Both the position numbers and the translations under genes were made by a program. Positions 9,256 through 18,265 of a stretch of DNA of 64,000 nt are shown one piece after another (within the stretch, counting starts at the first letter, position 1; each line of letters begins with the position of its first letter). Origin of the DNA: an uncultured Flavobacteriales bacterium (lineage in GTDB: Bacteria; Bacteroidota; Bacteroidia; Flavobacteriales_D; Crocinitomicaceae); contig CALEIK010000025.1 in assembly GCA_937876195.1 (NCBI GenBank), positions 124,001 through 188,000 on the forward strand. The letters are read 5' to 3'. Under the pieces are notes generated by a model that worked only from the letters and a program-made list of their open reading frames with translations, was not told the DNA's origin and ran no database searches.

Positions 9256-10407
9256 TTGCCTGTATTTCAAATGCCAGAAAAGGTATACAATGGCAAGAAC
9301 GGACATGGTAATCACGGGAATAAATGCATACGCAATCGATTCGAATGTATTGTTGTAGGTAAGTAAACTACTTGCTGCACCCGCCATAATTCCAAGTTCC
9401 AGTGCGATGAACAATGTTCCGGCGCCAATTCCCCTGCGTTCTGGATGCGATAAATCGGCCATCCATGCGAAGATGGTTGGACTTGTTACTCCCGTTGCTA
9501 ATCCAAAGACAATTGCCGCAGCGGTGTAATAGAAAATGGAATTCGCCGTAGCGACCATGATCATGCTGACCACAATTAAAAACACACCGAACAGCAGCGT
9601 TTTTCTTCGACCGATTTTATCTGAAACACTGCTGGCAAACAAGCGGACAAAGATGGTCGAGAAGACGTAAAAAATGAAAAACCACCCCTTGTTTTCAATA
9701 TGCAGATATCCCGATATGTCAGGAGTAATCATTAGCGCTAGACCAGAAGCGGCAGCAGATAAAAACATCACAATGGCAGCAGGAAGTACATGTGGGTCGA
9801 ACACATCTTTCCACGTGATTTTTAAGAGCGACCATTTGAATTTTACAGGATGTGGCAACGTTTCTTTCAAGAACATAATCATGATAAGCGCAGCGACCGC
9901 AGTCACGGCGGAAGTGTAAAATAAGGTGGTCATTCCAAACTCATTTTCAACGATGGAACCTAAGCCTTGTCCGATGCCCATACCAACGGAAATAAACACG
10001 CCCCAAATCCCCATTCCTTGTCCACGTCTGTTTTCTGGTAAAATGTCGGTCACCAAAGCCGTTGCTCCTGTCGGCATGAAACCTGCGCTAAATCCATGCA
10101 AGAAGCGAAACATCAAGAATACAGCGACCACACTGAAAAGAGGGTACAATAGTGTTACGATAAAAGCCATAATGACTCCGAGAATAATGACCTTTTTTCG
10201 TCCAATGGTGTCGGCAAGTTTTCCTGAAAATGGTCGAGAAATGGCTGCTGAAATCGTAAAAAGTGTGATAATTAATCCTTTTTGATGAGCACCACCCATG
10301 GCAGTGATGAAATCATTTAATTCAGGCAGAATAAGGTTGAAACTGATCATGAAAAGCAGCAACGCGATACAAATGATCCAAAAATTTCGAGGGTATTTAA
10401 ATTTCAC
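9244..10407 (-). CDS. Major facilitator superfamily transporter
   Basis: A 387-aa protein with 12 predicted membrane helices. MFS motif A appears after TM2 (FSGKLADTIGRKKVI, about 59-73) and again in the second half (SSVSDKIGRRKTLLFG). The FMFRFLHGFSAG stretch matches the TM4 region of drug/metabolite exporters. Substrate unknown; an efflux role is plausible by family. The start codon is GTG at 10407. It diverges from msrB and overlaps yhhQ at its 3' end. Confidence 0.9.
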   Translation of the reverse strand: MKFKYPRNFWIICIALLLFMISFNLILPELNDFITAMGGAHQKGLIITLFTISAAISRPFSGKLADTIGRKKVIILGVIMAFIVTLLYPLFSVVAVFLMFRFLHGFSAGFMPTGATALVTDILPENRRGQGMGIWGVFISVGMGIGQGLGSIVENEFGMTTLFYTSAVTAVAALIMIMFLKETLPHPVKFKWSLLKITWKDVFDPHVLPAAIVMFLSAAASGLALMITPDISGYLHIENKGWFFIFYVFSTIFVRLFASSVSDKIGRRKTLLFGVFLIVVSMIMVATANSIFYYTAAAIVFGLATGVTSPTIFAWMADLSHPERRGIGAGTLFIALELGIMAGAASSLLTYNNTFESIAYAFIPVITMSVLAIVYLFWHLKYRQSVT

Positions 10408-10458
10408 TGTACAAAAATACTTCTTAATCCGTCTAATCGAATATAAATTGAATGAATT

Positions 10459-10965
10459 ATGAAGTTATTTAGTGGATTTATTGGAGTTGTATTGTTAGTT
10501 GTCGCGTGTAGTGCCGATTATTCTACCGAGGAAGTTGTTGAAGTAGAGCGTACTTCGGAAAATTTTCAGGACGGTTCAAAGTACAAAAAGACCAACGCCG
10601 AATGGAAAAAAATATTGACAGCTCAGCAATATCACGTAACCAGAGAAGCCGGAACCGAGCGCGCATTTACTGGGGAATATTGGGATTACAAAAAAACAGG
10701 AACCTACCATTGTGTGTGTTGCGATAATCCCTTGTTTTCAAGCGCCACCAAATTCGATTCTGGAACAGGATGGCCTAGTTTTTATAAGCCACTGAACACG
10801 AAAAGCGTGAGCGATAAAATCGATCGATCGTTGGGCATCGCGCGAAGTGAAGTGTTGTGCGCACGCTGCGACGCTCATTTAGGACATGTGTTTAACGACG
10901 GACCAAAACCAACAGGTTTAAGGTACTGCATGAATTCAGCAGCGTTAAAATTTAAGAACAAGTGA
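10459..10965 (+). CDS. msrB: Peptide methionine-R-sulfoxide reductase, lipoprotein form
   Basis: Reduces methionine-R-sulfoxide in proteins. Residues 1-17 form a lipoprotein signal with a VVAC lipobox, so the enzyme is probably anchored in the envelope. The SelR domain runs from about 47 to 166: zinc ligands in YHCVCCDN and LCARCDAHLGH, the active-site stretch SGTGWPSFYKP, and the catalytic Cys in GLRYCMNSAAL. Length 168 aa including signal and linker. msrA follows 32 bp downstream, giving a pair that repairs both sulfoxide stereoisomers, though in different compartments as judged from the signal sequence. Confidence 0.95.
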   Translation: MKLFSGFIGVVLLVVACSADYSTEEVVEVERTSENFQDGSKYKKTNAEWKKILTAQQYHVTREAGTERAFTGEYWDYKKTGTYHCVCCDNPLFSSATKFDSGTGWPSFYKPLNTKSVSDKIDRSLGIARSEVLCARCDAHLGHVFNDGPKPTGLRYCMNSAALKFKNK

Positions 10966-10997
10966 TCCAAACCAAAATTTCTTAGTTAATTTGACCT

Positions 10998-11528
10998 ATG
11001 AAGAAGGAAGCGACATTTGGCGCAGGATGCTTTTGGTGCATCGAGGCGTGTTTTAAAGACATTGAAGGCGTAATCGAGGTATTGCCAGGTTATTCCGGAG
11101 GAAGTGAGGCAACAGCCAATTACAAGCAAGTGTGCTCAGGTTCCACCGGACATGCTGAAGTCGCACGAATTGTATACGATGAAACAGCGATTTCTTTTGA
11201 AAAACTGCTGGAAATGTTTTGGTTCGTGCACGATCCAACCCAATTGAACAGACAAGGAAACGATGTCGGTTCTCAATATCGATCCGTGATTTTTTTCCAC
11301 GATGAACAACAAAAGTCGACCGCTGAAGCGTATAAAAAACAATTGACGGACGAAAAAGTGTGGGATCAACCCATCGTTACGGAAATTTCACCCTTGCCTA
11401 ATTTTTTCCCTGCGGAAGATTATCACCATAATTATTTAGCGAATAACCCACAGAATCCGTATTGTCAATCTGTTGTTCGACCGAAAGTGGATAAATTTAA
11501 AAAAGTTTTTGCGGAGCGTGTGAAGTGA
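10998..11528 (+). CDS. msrA: Peptide methionine-S-sulfoxide reductase
   Basis: Reduces methionine-S-sulfoxide. A 176-aa cytosolic protein with no signal peptide. The catalytic motif GAGCFWCIEACF is at 8-19 (nucleophile Cys11), followed by VLPGYSGG, the HAEVARIVYD region and FWFVHDPTQLNRQGNDVGSQ around 71-90. A later Cys in NPYCQSVV may serve as resolving residue. Probably co-transcribed with msrB 32 bp upstream. The downstream 226 bp contain only degenerate repeat-like sequence. Confidence 0.96.
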   Translation: MKKEATFGAGCFWCIEACFKDIEGVIEVLPGYSGGSEATANYKQVCSGSTGHAEVARIVYDETAISFEKLLEMFWFVHDPTQLNRQGNDVGSQYRSVIFFHDEQQKSTAEAYKKQLTDEKVWDQPIVTEISPLPNFFPAEDYHHNYLANNPQNPYCQSVVRPKVDKFKKVFAERVK

Positions 11529-11754
11529 CTTTAACCACAAAGCACGCAGAGGAATGTGTGAATGTGAAATGGGCGAATAAAGAGCGCAAAGGGGCAATAG
11601 TCATTGCCTGTGAGACATGAAGAATTTACTCCCAGCATCAACTAAGTTACCTGCGGTGCTGCTGTCGCGGTGATGCCTTTGTGTTCTTTTTTCGCCAACT
11701 GCTTCCCCTTTACTTAGCGTGCTTAGCGGTAAAGAAATGTGTCTGATGACTTAA
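11529..11754. other. Gene-free spacer with ACCACAAAG/CAGAGG-type repeat words
   Basis: No ORF of note. The first part (TTAACCACAAAGCACGCAGAGG) and the last part (CTTAGCGTGCTTAGCGGTAAAG) are partly complementary and resemble the CACAGAGG repeat family seen again at 55200-55225 and 60105-60230. Confidence 0.45.
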
Positions 11755-13125
11755 TTAGAGATGTACCCTTTGAAGTTCTTCGTTCTTGCGTAAAAATTGC
11801 TTCACGATCGTACGTGCATCGCGGTCTTCATTCATGAAGTCAATAAATTCTTCCCATTTGGAATGCGGTTGGCGATTGAAGTGAAAAGGTGCGTAGCCAA
11901 ACCCTTCAAATGAACCGTTTTTAATCAAGATCAAGCTTTTTTCTTTGCGTTCACGACCTTTGTCAACAATGTAGAAGGATTCACGGTTCAATTCCATGTC
12001 ATCGATAAATGCCGTGCAGCGCTTGTTGTAATCTTCGGTCGATTCCTCCTTGATACAGGCACCCTTGCATTCTTTGATTTGGTAGTGAAAACAAGCAGCA
12101 TCCGACTTGTATAAATCACATAATTTTTGACAGAGTTTGTATTTCGTCACTTGATTTGCTAAAAAGTCGACACCTTCTTTTTTTGTGGCAAAGCTCATGA
12201 TGGGATCATCGGAAAGCTTGGAAGTCTGTCCCACGAAAAAGCGAATGTAGCCACCTTCATCGGTGTAGTGAAAAATACCGAACGGAAACTTGCTGCGTTT
12301 CAATTGACGGTTGTGCATCGGAGTATATTGTTTAATCAACTGTGATTCGAGCAACAAGGCGATTAATTCCGATCCTGTTAAAATGAATTCAATCCGAGCA
12401 ATTTCTTGTTGCAACTGAATTTCTTTCTTCGTCTTTCGATTCCGCAAGTGCTGTTCAATGCGTTTTTTAAGGTAGATGCTTTTCCCGATGTAAATCAGTT
12501 GATTGTTCTCGTTGAAAAATTTGTATACACCCGTTCGATTGGGAATTTCATCCAATACGTTTACATCCAAATTGGGGTGCAAGCGTTTCGGGTTGACTTC
12601 TTCATTGATCAGTGAATGGAGTATCGTATCGTTCGTTGAATAGAGTAGGGTAAATAATTTCGCTGTTGCCAATGCATCCCCTCCAGCTCTGTGTCGACCA
12701 GTCAGTTCGATGCCTAACTTGCGCGTTAACTTCCCTAAACTATACGACTCATGTCCTGGGATAATTTGTCGTGCGGATTTTACTGTACACAAATGCGGTA
12801 GACGATAATCAAATCCGAGGGATCTAAATTCTGCCCGTAAAATACCGTAATCAAAAGCCACGTTGTGCGCCACGAAAACACAATCAGTTGTAAAATCAAC
12901 AATGTCCTTCGCGACTTCGCAAAAACGCGGTGAATTTTCCACCATTTGATCGTTGATTCCTGTGAGATTGGCAATAAAAATCGGGATGTGCATTTCTGGA
13001 TTAATCAACGTTTCGTACGAGTCGATGATTTCTGTCCCGTTGTGCTTATAGATAGCAATTTCCGTTATTTTGGAGTCCTTTGGACTTCCCCCGGTTGTTT
13101 CAATATCTACAATTGCAAAATTCAC
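11755..13125 (-). CDS. DnaQ-type 3'-5' exonuclease fused to GIY-YIG nuclease
   Basis: A 456-aa fusion. Residues 1-165 are a DEDDh exonuclease like DNA polymerase III epsilon: FAIVDIETTGG (Exo I, Asp/Glu), AHNVAFDYGILRAEF (Exo II) and HRAGGDALATAKL (Exo III with His and Asp). Residues about 197-275 are a GIY-YIG domain as in UvrC: TGVYKFFNENNQLIYIGKS, then KKRIEQHL and a conserved Glu in LALLLES. The rest resembles the UvrC/Cho central part, including a Cys cluster near CQKLCDLYKSDAACFHYQ. The order matches the PolC-type exonuclease/Cho-like fusions known in several bacterial groups; a role in DNA repair is inferred. Start codon GTG 13125. Confidence 0.88.
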   Translation of the reverse strand: MNFAIVDIETTGGSPKDSKITEIAIYKHNGTEIIDSYETLINPEMHIPIFIANLTGINDQMVENSPRFCEVAKDIVDFTTDCVFVAHNVAFDYGILRAEFRSLGFDYRLPHLCTVKSARQIIPGHESYSLGKLTRKLGIELTGRHRAGGDALATAKLFTLLYSTNDTILHSLINEEVNPKRLHPNLDVNVLDEIPNRTGVYKFFNENNQLIYIGKSIYLKKRIEQHLRNRKTKKEIQLQQEIARIEFILTGSELIALLLESQLIKQYTPMHNRQLKRSKFPFGIFHYTDEGGYIRFFVGQTSKLSDDPIMSFATKKEGVDFLANQVTKYKLCQKLCDLYKSDAACFHYQIKECKGACIKEESTEDYNKRCTAFIDDMELNRESFYIVDKGRERKEKSLILIKNGSFEGFGYAPFHFNRQPHSKWEEFIDFMNEDRDARTIVKQFLRKNEELQRVHL

Positions 13126-13152
13126 AAGGGCAAAGATACAGAATCCTATTTG

Positions 13153-13178
13153 TTGTACAGCTTAATTTCGTATCTTTC
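13153..13178 (+). promoter_or_regulatory. Putative Bacteroidota-type promoter for the small membrane protein and SPFH gene
   Basis: TTG at 13153-13155, an 18-bp... spacer of 15 bp to TATCTTTC at 13171-13178 (TAnnTTTG consensus, seven of eight); an overlapping TTG at 13150-13152 gives an 18-bp spacer. The first start codon follows at 13196. Called from pattern only. Confidence 0.4.
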
Positions 13179-13195
13179 GATTTCATAGAAAAAGT

Positions 13196-13384
13196 ATGGA
13201 TAAAAAAACTCAATTTATGTACAAACTCATCTTTGGAGTCATCGTTATCGGTGGCGTGGTGTTTTTGTCATTTCGTTACCTCATGAAAGGTTCACCCTTC
13301 ATAAAAGTGATGGCGATTGGTTTAATTGCAGGAACCTCGTATTTAGTGGTTGATTATTTAAAAAAACAAAGTAAAAACAAGTAA
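13196..13384 (+). CDS. Small membrane protein
   Basis: A 62-aa hypothetical protein with two predicted membrane helices, about 10-25 (KLIFGVIVIGGVVFLSF) and 36-54 (VMAIGLIAGTSYLVVDYL), and a lysine-rich tail KKQSKNK, suggesting the C-terminus faces the cytosol. It ends 3 bp before the SPFH gene start, so the two are almost certainly co-transcribed and the small protein may act with the SPFH scaffold. No family recognised. Confidence 0.72.
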   Translation: MDKKTQFMYKLIFGVIVIGGVVFLSFRYLMKGSPFIKVMAIGLIAGTSYLVVDYLKKQSKNK

Positions 13385-13387
13385 AGT

Positions 13388-14266
13388 ATGAATGATTTTA
13401 GACAACAAATGCCAAAACTGAACATTGATCCTAAGAAAATTGGGAAATACATAGTGATTGGTGTATTTGTATTGATAGCAATAATTATGTTTTTAATGTC
13501 CTGGCAGGATGTTGAACCAGGTGAACAAGGAATTGTGTACCGTCCGTATGGACAAGGTATTGACATCAATGAAGAACCTGTAGATGAAGGAACTTACTTT
13601 ATCGCCCCTTGGAATGAGATGATTACGTACAGTATCCGTCAGGAAACTGCGAAATATATCTCTACAGTTATGGATATTAACGGTACGAACATTGAAGTGG
13701 ATGTCGCAGTGCGTTTTGCGGTGATGAAAGGAAAGTGTGGACAGTTGCACAAACAGCACGGTAGAAATTACATTTCATTCGTAGATGATAAATCAAAAGG
13801 TGCGATTAAGGATGTCATTGGACGTTATACGTACGAACAAGTATACAGTTCTAAGCGTGAAGCGTTGGAGGGTGAAATCGAAGATTTGTTGCGTCAGGAT
13901 ATGAACAATAACTTTATTAGTCTTGCGTATGTAGAGATTGCAGATGTGAATTTACCTAATAACATTGCACAAGAGATTACCAACAAGGAAACGCAAAAAC
14001 AACGTAACCTTACAGCGAAAGAAAAGCAAAAAGAACAAGAGTACTTGGCGAATGCGCGGATCGAGAAGGCACGTGGAGATTCCTCGTTGGTTGTATCTGC
14101 GCGATTTAAAGCAGAGGCAATTGAACTGGAAGCACAGCAAATTGCACGTCACCCAGCTTACATTGAGTTGAAGAAATGGGAAAAGTGGGACGGAATCGGT
14201 TCGCCTTACGGTGAAGGAAACGTTTTTGGTTCAGGAACTGGTGTTACCATTCTGAGACAGCAATAA
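13388..14266 (+). CDS. SPFH/Band 7 (prohibitin-like) membrane protein
   Basis: A 292-aa protein with a cytosolic N-terminus, one membrane helix at about 19-38 (YIVIGVFVLIAIIMFLMSW) and an SPFH domain from about 40 (VEPGEQGIVYRPYGQG) to 220. A coiled-coil segment rich in K, E and Q (KETQKQRNLTAKEKQKEQEY) lies at about 199-218, followed by the ARFKAEAIELEAQ region. Prohibitin-type SPFH proteins form ring assemblies in the membrane that act as scaffolds and regulate proteases. A 62-aa membrane protein lies 3 bp upstream and a clear terminator follows 23 bp after the stop, making a two-gene unit. Confidence 0.9.
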   Translation: MNDFRQQMPKLNIDPKKIGKYIVIGVFVLIAIIMFLMSWQDVEPGEQGIVYRPYGQGIDINEEPVDEGTYFIAPWNEMITYSIRQETAKYISTVMDINGTNIEVDVAVRFAVMKGKCGQLHKQHGRNYISFVDDKSKGAIKDVIGRYTYEQVYSSKREALEGEIEDLLRQDMNNNFISLAYVEIADVNLPNNIAQEITNKETQKQRNLTAKEKQKEQEYLANARIEKARGDSSLVVSARFKAEAIELEAQQIARHPAYIELKKWEKWDGIGSPYGEGNVFGSGTGVTILRQQ

Positions 14267-14289
14267 GCGCGTAAAATATACGTTAAGTT

Positions 14290-14319
14290 AAGCGTTCGTC
14301 ATTGGCGGACGCTTTTTTT
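14290..14319 (+). terminator. Rho-independent terminator after the SPFH gene
   Basis: The stem AAGCGTTCG pairs with CGGACGCTT (one G-T wobble) and is followed by a T7 run. It lies 23 bp after the stop codon. Confidence 0.85.
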
Positions 14320-14433
14320 GTGCCAATAAGTTATTTGCGAATATCGCAACTGGTTATTTCAAAGTTGTTGACTTCAGTAATGGTTTGTGGTTGAACCCAC
14401 GTAAATTTGAATCAACATTTAAAACTTAGAACA

Positions 14434-15246
14434 ATGAAAAATGTACTAAAATCAATTCTAATTACAGCATTATTGAGTTTTTCGGCTTTCGGGCAGGACA
14501 CCATTCAACTTAGAAATGGAGAGACGATCAATGCAAACATCATCGAGTTAACGTCAACTACAGTAAGATACCGGCGCGTAGATCAGCCAGAGGGTCCCAT
14601 AAGAAACGTTGAATTGACTGACATAGCAGAAATAACCTACGAGGACGGGAGCAAAGAGCGCTTTGTACTTGTTGAGAAGCAGGGAGTTGGCACTGAAGAA
14701 AGACCCGTTGAGCAAGCTCGAATTTATCCTAAAAGACGTGGTCTAGATAGAATTCCAGAAGACAAAGACCGAATTCTCGAAGGCGGATTGTTTGTAGATA
14801 TATTGCCAGGATTTGCAACGGACGATTATTTTTCAACCAGTTATATGGGGATGGGTGCGCGACTGGGACAGAAATGGTACTTCGGCAAAGGAGAAAAACG
14901 TCGGCATGGGTTGCAAGCGACTTGGATAAGAATCCATACCTATCCGATCGTAGATGGGGAATCTGTTGTGTATAATGTAACTGGTGTTTTTTCTCCGTTG
15001 GGAATAGGTTCCACGAATGTTTTTAAATTCAAAGAAAAGCGTGGCTTGGAGGTTAACGCGTCTGTTGCTCCTGTAATTTTGGAAGCTCCTTTCGTAAATT
15101 CGGGCTCGTCTAGAGCTGGTATTATGTATGGCCTTACAGTAAAGTACAGGCACGATCGTTTGGCTATTGGACTTGATATTTCACGAGCGCATCTTCGGAA
15201 TGACAACCTGAACATGTTGAGTGTTACGGCTGGATTTAAATTTTAA
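14434..15246 (+). CDS. Secreted outer-membrane beta-barrel-like protein
   Basis: 270 aa from the ATG at 14434. An in-frame TTG at 14407 would put nine residues before the signal peptide, so the ATG is preferred. Residues 1-20 form a signal peptide ending FSAFGQ. The N-terminal part (about 22-75, TIQLRNGETINANIIELTS) resembles a small beta domain found before barrels in Bacteroidota. After a basic linker (about 90-115), the rest alternates hydrophobic and polar residues and ends in aromatic GFKF, like a barrel's last strand. Function unknown. Confidence 0.7.
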   Translation: MKNVLKSILITALLSFSAFGQDTIQLRNGETINANIIELTSTTVRYRRVDQPEGPIRNVELTDIAEITYEDGSKERFVLVEKQGVGTEERPVEQARIYPKRRGLDRIPEDKDRILEGGLFVDILPGFATDDYFSTSYMGMGARLGQKWYFGKGEKRRHGLQATWIRIHTYPIVDGESVVYNVTGVFSPLGIGSTNVFKFKEKRGLEVNASVAPVILEAPFVNSGSSRAGIMYGLTVKYRHDRLAIGLDISRAHLRNDNLNMLSVTAGFKF

Positions 15247-15470
15247 TGCATTGTGCGGACATTCTGCTTACCACGAACAAATGAACTGCATATTTGAAAA
15301 AATAATTTTCAAAATGAAAAAATGAAGGCCGGTCATCGTTCAAGGATTGGTTTCGTGCACTTTTCAAAAGCCCTATAAACAAAGCAACAGCGCAGTTTTT
15401 TACGTTTCTGTTCATTTTTTGGAATTTTTCTTGTTTTCAAAAAATCAGTATTAACTAAAACGTAGAAATT

Positions 15471-16109
15471 ATGAAAGCGATAAAAGCAATAGTAGTTGGA
15501 TTTTGTTTAATAGGAACTGGGACGATATACGCCCAAACAGAAATGGATGGTAGGGATCAAATGACTTTTGGTCTAAAGGCCGGTGCGAACTATTCAAATG
15601 TGTACGATGAACGCAGACAAAATTTTCAGGCGAATGGAAAAGCAGGATTTGCAGGTGGTGCATTTCTGTCAATTCCCTTTGGTACGTATTTGGGAGTTCA
15701 ACCCGAGATTATCATTTCACAAAAAGGATATCAAGGCTCTGGAAGTTTTTTCACAACGCCATACACGTATTCGAGTACAACGACCTTTATTGATCTCCCA
15801 TTGCTGGCTGCATTTAAGCCGAGCCCACACATTACCCTTTTGGCGGGACCTCAGTATAGTTTTTTGGTAAGTGAACGGAACTATTTTTACTCCGATTTCT
15901 ATACCCATGACGAATTTCGAGAGAATGAAATTGATAACGTCAGGGCGAACACCTTAGGATTTCAGGTAGGTGCCGATTTTAACATTGAGCATATTGTGAT
16001 ATCACCAAGAGCGGGTTGGGATTTTCAAACCAATCATGGTGACGGTACTTCTTCAACACCGAGGTATAAAAATCAATGGTTGCAATTGACACTCGGTTAT
16101 CGATTCTAA
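15471..16109 (+). CDS. PorT-family outer-membrane beta-barrel protein
   Basis: A 212-aa protein with a signal peptide (residues 1-22, ending YAQ) and the MTFGLKAGANYSNVYD opening typical of the PorT-like/OMP_b-brl_2 family. Amphipathic strands follow, with FGTYLGVQPEIIISQKGYQG and LLAGPQYSFLVS, and a final strand LQLTLGYRF ending in Phe. Such eight-stranded barrels are numerous in Bacteroidota and mostly of unknown function. A strong hairpin terminator lies 39 bp downstream, shared with the convergent reductase gene. Confidence 0.83.
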   Translation: MKAIKAIVVGFCLIGTGTIYAQTEMDGRDQMTFGLKAGANYSNVYDERRQNFQANGKAGFAGGAFLSIPFGTYLGVQPEIIISQKGYQGSGSFFTTPYTYSSTTTFIDLPLLAAFKPSPHITLLAGPQYSFLVSERNYFYSDFYTHDEFRENEIDNVRANTLGFQVGADFNIEHIVISPRAGWDFQTNHGDGTSSTPRYKNQWLQLTLGYRF

Positions 16110-16147
16110 GATCTTGTCAAATGCTTTTGGAGTTGCATTGACGCATC

Positions 16148-16183
16148 AAAAAAGCCTCAAGAAAATTTTTCTTGAGGCTTTTT
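16148..16183. terminator. Bidirectional rho-independent terminator
   Basis: A near-perfect hairpin AAAAAAGCCTCAAGAAAA / TTTTTCTTGAGGCTTTTT with T-runs on both strands, placed between convergent genes ending at 16109 and 16202. Confidence 0.93.
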
Positions 16184-16201
16184 AGTGAGATCAATTTTCA
16201 T

Positions 16202-16738
16202 CTAGATGCGTTTTTCAAAATCTGCAACAAACGTTGCCAGTTTTTCAGCTTCTTCTTCGTTGTTAAAATTTCCAGTTTCCACATCCATATTTTCATTGAA
16301 GTTAGGAAGACTGTATGCCGCAGTTACGTTTCCGCCCCAGCGAGGCATAAGGCTTTCTGCATTTGCAAGATTTGTCATTGCACCACGTTTACCAGCCGAT
16401 GTACTCAACAATAAAACGGGTTTATCTTTAAATATTGGCAGTTCAATGCGCGAAATCCAATCGATGGTGTTTTTGAACACAGGAGTGATCGAGCTATTGT
16501 ACTCGGGCAACGAAATGATAAAACCATCGTGCTCCTTGAATAAGTCGTTCAATTCTATCATCGTTTCAGGAAAACCTTCGTTCTTTTCAATGTCAGCGCT
16601 ATAAACGGGTGCAGGGTATTCACGCAGTTCAATGATCGTAGCTTCGCACTTTTCAAGCAACGTCGCGGCGTAACTCGCCAATTTCTGATTGATTGAAGTG
16701 GAGCTGTTACTTCCAGCAAAAACAAGTATTTTTTTCAT
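16202..16738 (-). CDS. NAD(P)H-dependent FMN reductase family protein
   Basis: 178 aa from ATG 16738; a longer frame upstream (to 16774) translates the AGTTCAAAG repeat and is rejected. Flavodoxin-like fold: FMN phosphate-binding loop GSNSSTSINQK at about 8-18, the loop SLPEYNSSITPVFKNTIDW (PEYN motif) at about 79-97, and STSAGKRGAM near 116-125. Members reduce FMN, azo compounds or quinones with NADPH; the physiological substrate is unknown. It stands alone, with a repeat block separating it from the DEAD-box helicase. Confidence 0.9.
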   Translation of the reverse strand: MKKILVFAGSNSSTSINQKLASYAATLLEKCEATIIELREYPAPVYSADIEKNEGFPETMIELNDLFKEHDGFIISLPEYNSSITPVFKNTIDWISRIELPIFKDKPVLLLSTSAGKRGAMTNLANAESLMPRWGGNVTAAYSLPNFNENMDVETGNFNNEEEAEKLATFVADFEKRI

Positions 16739-16740
16739 GA

Positions 16741-16912
16741 TAATGAGTTCAAAGTTAGAAAGTTCAAAGTTCAAAGTTCAAAAGTTCAAAGTTCATACCT
16801 CGACAAGCTCGGCATGCGAGTTCAAAAGTTCAAAAAGTTAGAAAGTTTAAAGAGATACTAAGACGGTTCAAAAGATCAAGTCTTAACATCTTGCATCTTA
16901 AAGTCTTAACAT
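16741..16912. repeat. AGTTCAAAG direct repeats, REP-like palindrome and CAAGTCTTAACATCTTG tract
   Basis: At least six imperfect AGTTCAAAG units (16746-16793) are interrupted by a palindrome-like CTCGACAAGCTCGGCATGCGAG (16799-16820), followed by more AGTTCAAA units and then AAGTCTTAACATCTTGCATC-like words. The same order of components occurs at 5566-5665. No spacers or cas genes, so not a CRISPR array. Confidence 0.75.
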
Positions 16913-18178
16913 CTAATTCCTCCTTGGTGCGCCCATGCGCTTCCCCTTATTATTTCCACTATTGCTAGCGTTACCGCGTTGTGTTCTATCACCTCTGCCA
17001 CGTTGTTGTTGCTTTGGTTTTTCAAACACTTCAGTTCCATCGTCTGGAAAAGGATGCTCGTCAATAACAGGAATGGTCTGACTGATCAATTTTTGAATGT
17101 CTTTCAAGTAGGCTTTTTCCTCACCATTGCAAAATGATAACGCAATTCCACTTGCTTTTGCACGGCCTGTTCGACCGATACGGTGGACATACGTTTCAGG
17201 AACGTTTGGTAAATCGAAATTAATCACCAATGCCAATTCTTCTACGTCAATTCCACGAGCTGCGATGTCAGTTGCAATTAGTACACCCAACTTTCCGTCT
17301 TTGAAATCATTCAATGCTTTTTGACGTTGGTTCTGAGATTTATTTCCGTGAATTGCTGCAGCATTGATGTTCGCACGTTGAAGTACTCGTACAATTTTGT
17401 CAGCACCATGCTTCGTTCTCGAGAAAACAAGCGTTGAACTGTTCGGATTCGCTTCTAAAATGTGAATCAACAATTTTGGTTTGTCGTTTTTTTGGACAAA
17501 ATAAACTGCTTGTTCCACTTTTTCAGCGGTTGTCTTCTTTGGTTCGATCGTTACTCGTTCAGGAGAGCCCGACAATATTTTTCCTGCTAATTCTACGATT
17601 TCTTTTGCCATCGTTGCAGAGAAAAACAAGGATTGTCTTTCCGTTGGAAGTTTCGCAATGATTTTCTTGATATCGTGAATAAATCCCATGTCCAACATTT
17701 GATCTGCCTCATCCAAGATGAAGTACTCAACGTCTCTCAATGTGATAAATCCTTGTTGAATTAAATCCAACAATCGACCTGGTGTTGCAACAACGACATC
17801 CACTCCACCACGTAATGCGTTGGTTTGTGAACCCTGTTTTACGCCACCAAAAATAACTGCGTTTCTAATATCTGTATGCTTTGAATATGCTTTGAAACTG
17901 TCGCTAATTTGAATCGCTAACTCACGTGTAGGTGTTACAACAAGTGCTTTTACTTTTTTCTTTCCCTTCTCACTCGTTCCAGCATTGTGCATTTGTTGAA
18001 TAATCGGAATGGCGAATGCTGCTGTCTTTCCTGTTCCTGTTTGTGCGCAACCTAATAAATCGCGTCCTTGCAATAAAATGGGAATGGATTGTTCTTGTAT
18101 GGGGGTTGGTTGTGTGTATCCTTCTGCTTCTAATGCTCTCAGGATAGGTTCTATAATTTCTAAATCTTTAAATGTCAT
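16913..18178 (-). CDS. DEAD-box ATP-dependent RNA helicase (RhlE-like)
   Basis: 421 aa from ATG 18178 (MTFKDLEIIEP, the usual RhlE opening); a GTG at 18196 would add six residues. All DEAD-box motifs are present: Q motif GYTQPTPIQEQSIP, Walker A AQTGTGKT, PTRELA, TPGRLLD, DEADQM, SAT, ARGIDVE and HRIGRTGR. The C-terminal tail (about 375-421) is rich in Arg, Gly, Gln and Asn (RGRGDRTQRGN), typical of an RNA-binding extension. Probable role in ribosome assembly or RNA turnover, especially in the cold. Confidence 0.95.
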   Translation of the reverse strand: MTFKDLEIIEPILRALEAEGYTQPTPIQEQSIPILLQGRDLLGCAQTGTGKTAAFAIPIIQQMHNAGTSEKGKKKVKALVVTPTRELAIQISDSFKAYSKHTDIRNAVIFGGVKQGSQTNALRGGVDVVVATPGRLLDLIQQGFITLRDVEYFILDEADQMLDMGFIHDIKKIIAKLPTERQSLFFSATMAKEIVELAGKILSGSPERVTIEPKKTTAEKVEQAVYFVQKNDKPKLLIHILEANPNSSTLVFSRTKHGADKIVRVLQRANINAAAIHGNKSQNQRQKALNDFKDGKLGVLIATDIAARGIDVEELALVINFDLPNVPETYVHRIGRTGRAKASGIALSFCNGEEKAYLKDIQKLISQTIPVIDEHPFPDDGTEVFEKPKQQQRGRGDRTQRGNASNSGNNKGKRMGAPRRN

Positions 18179-18265
18179 GTATTGTTTATAAGCCACAAAG
18201 GTACGCTAATTGTTCGGATATCCTTGCATTCTGGTAGATTACGGGTTATAAAGATCGGGCAAATG

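Noticed and set aside
16741..16830. CRISPR-like direct repeats
   Set aside because: Units of about 9 bp directly adjoin or overlap, with no unique spacers and no cas genes.
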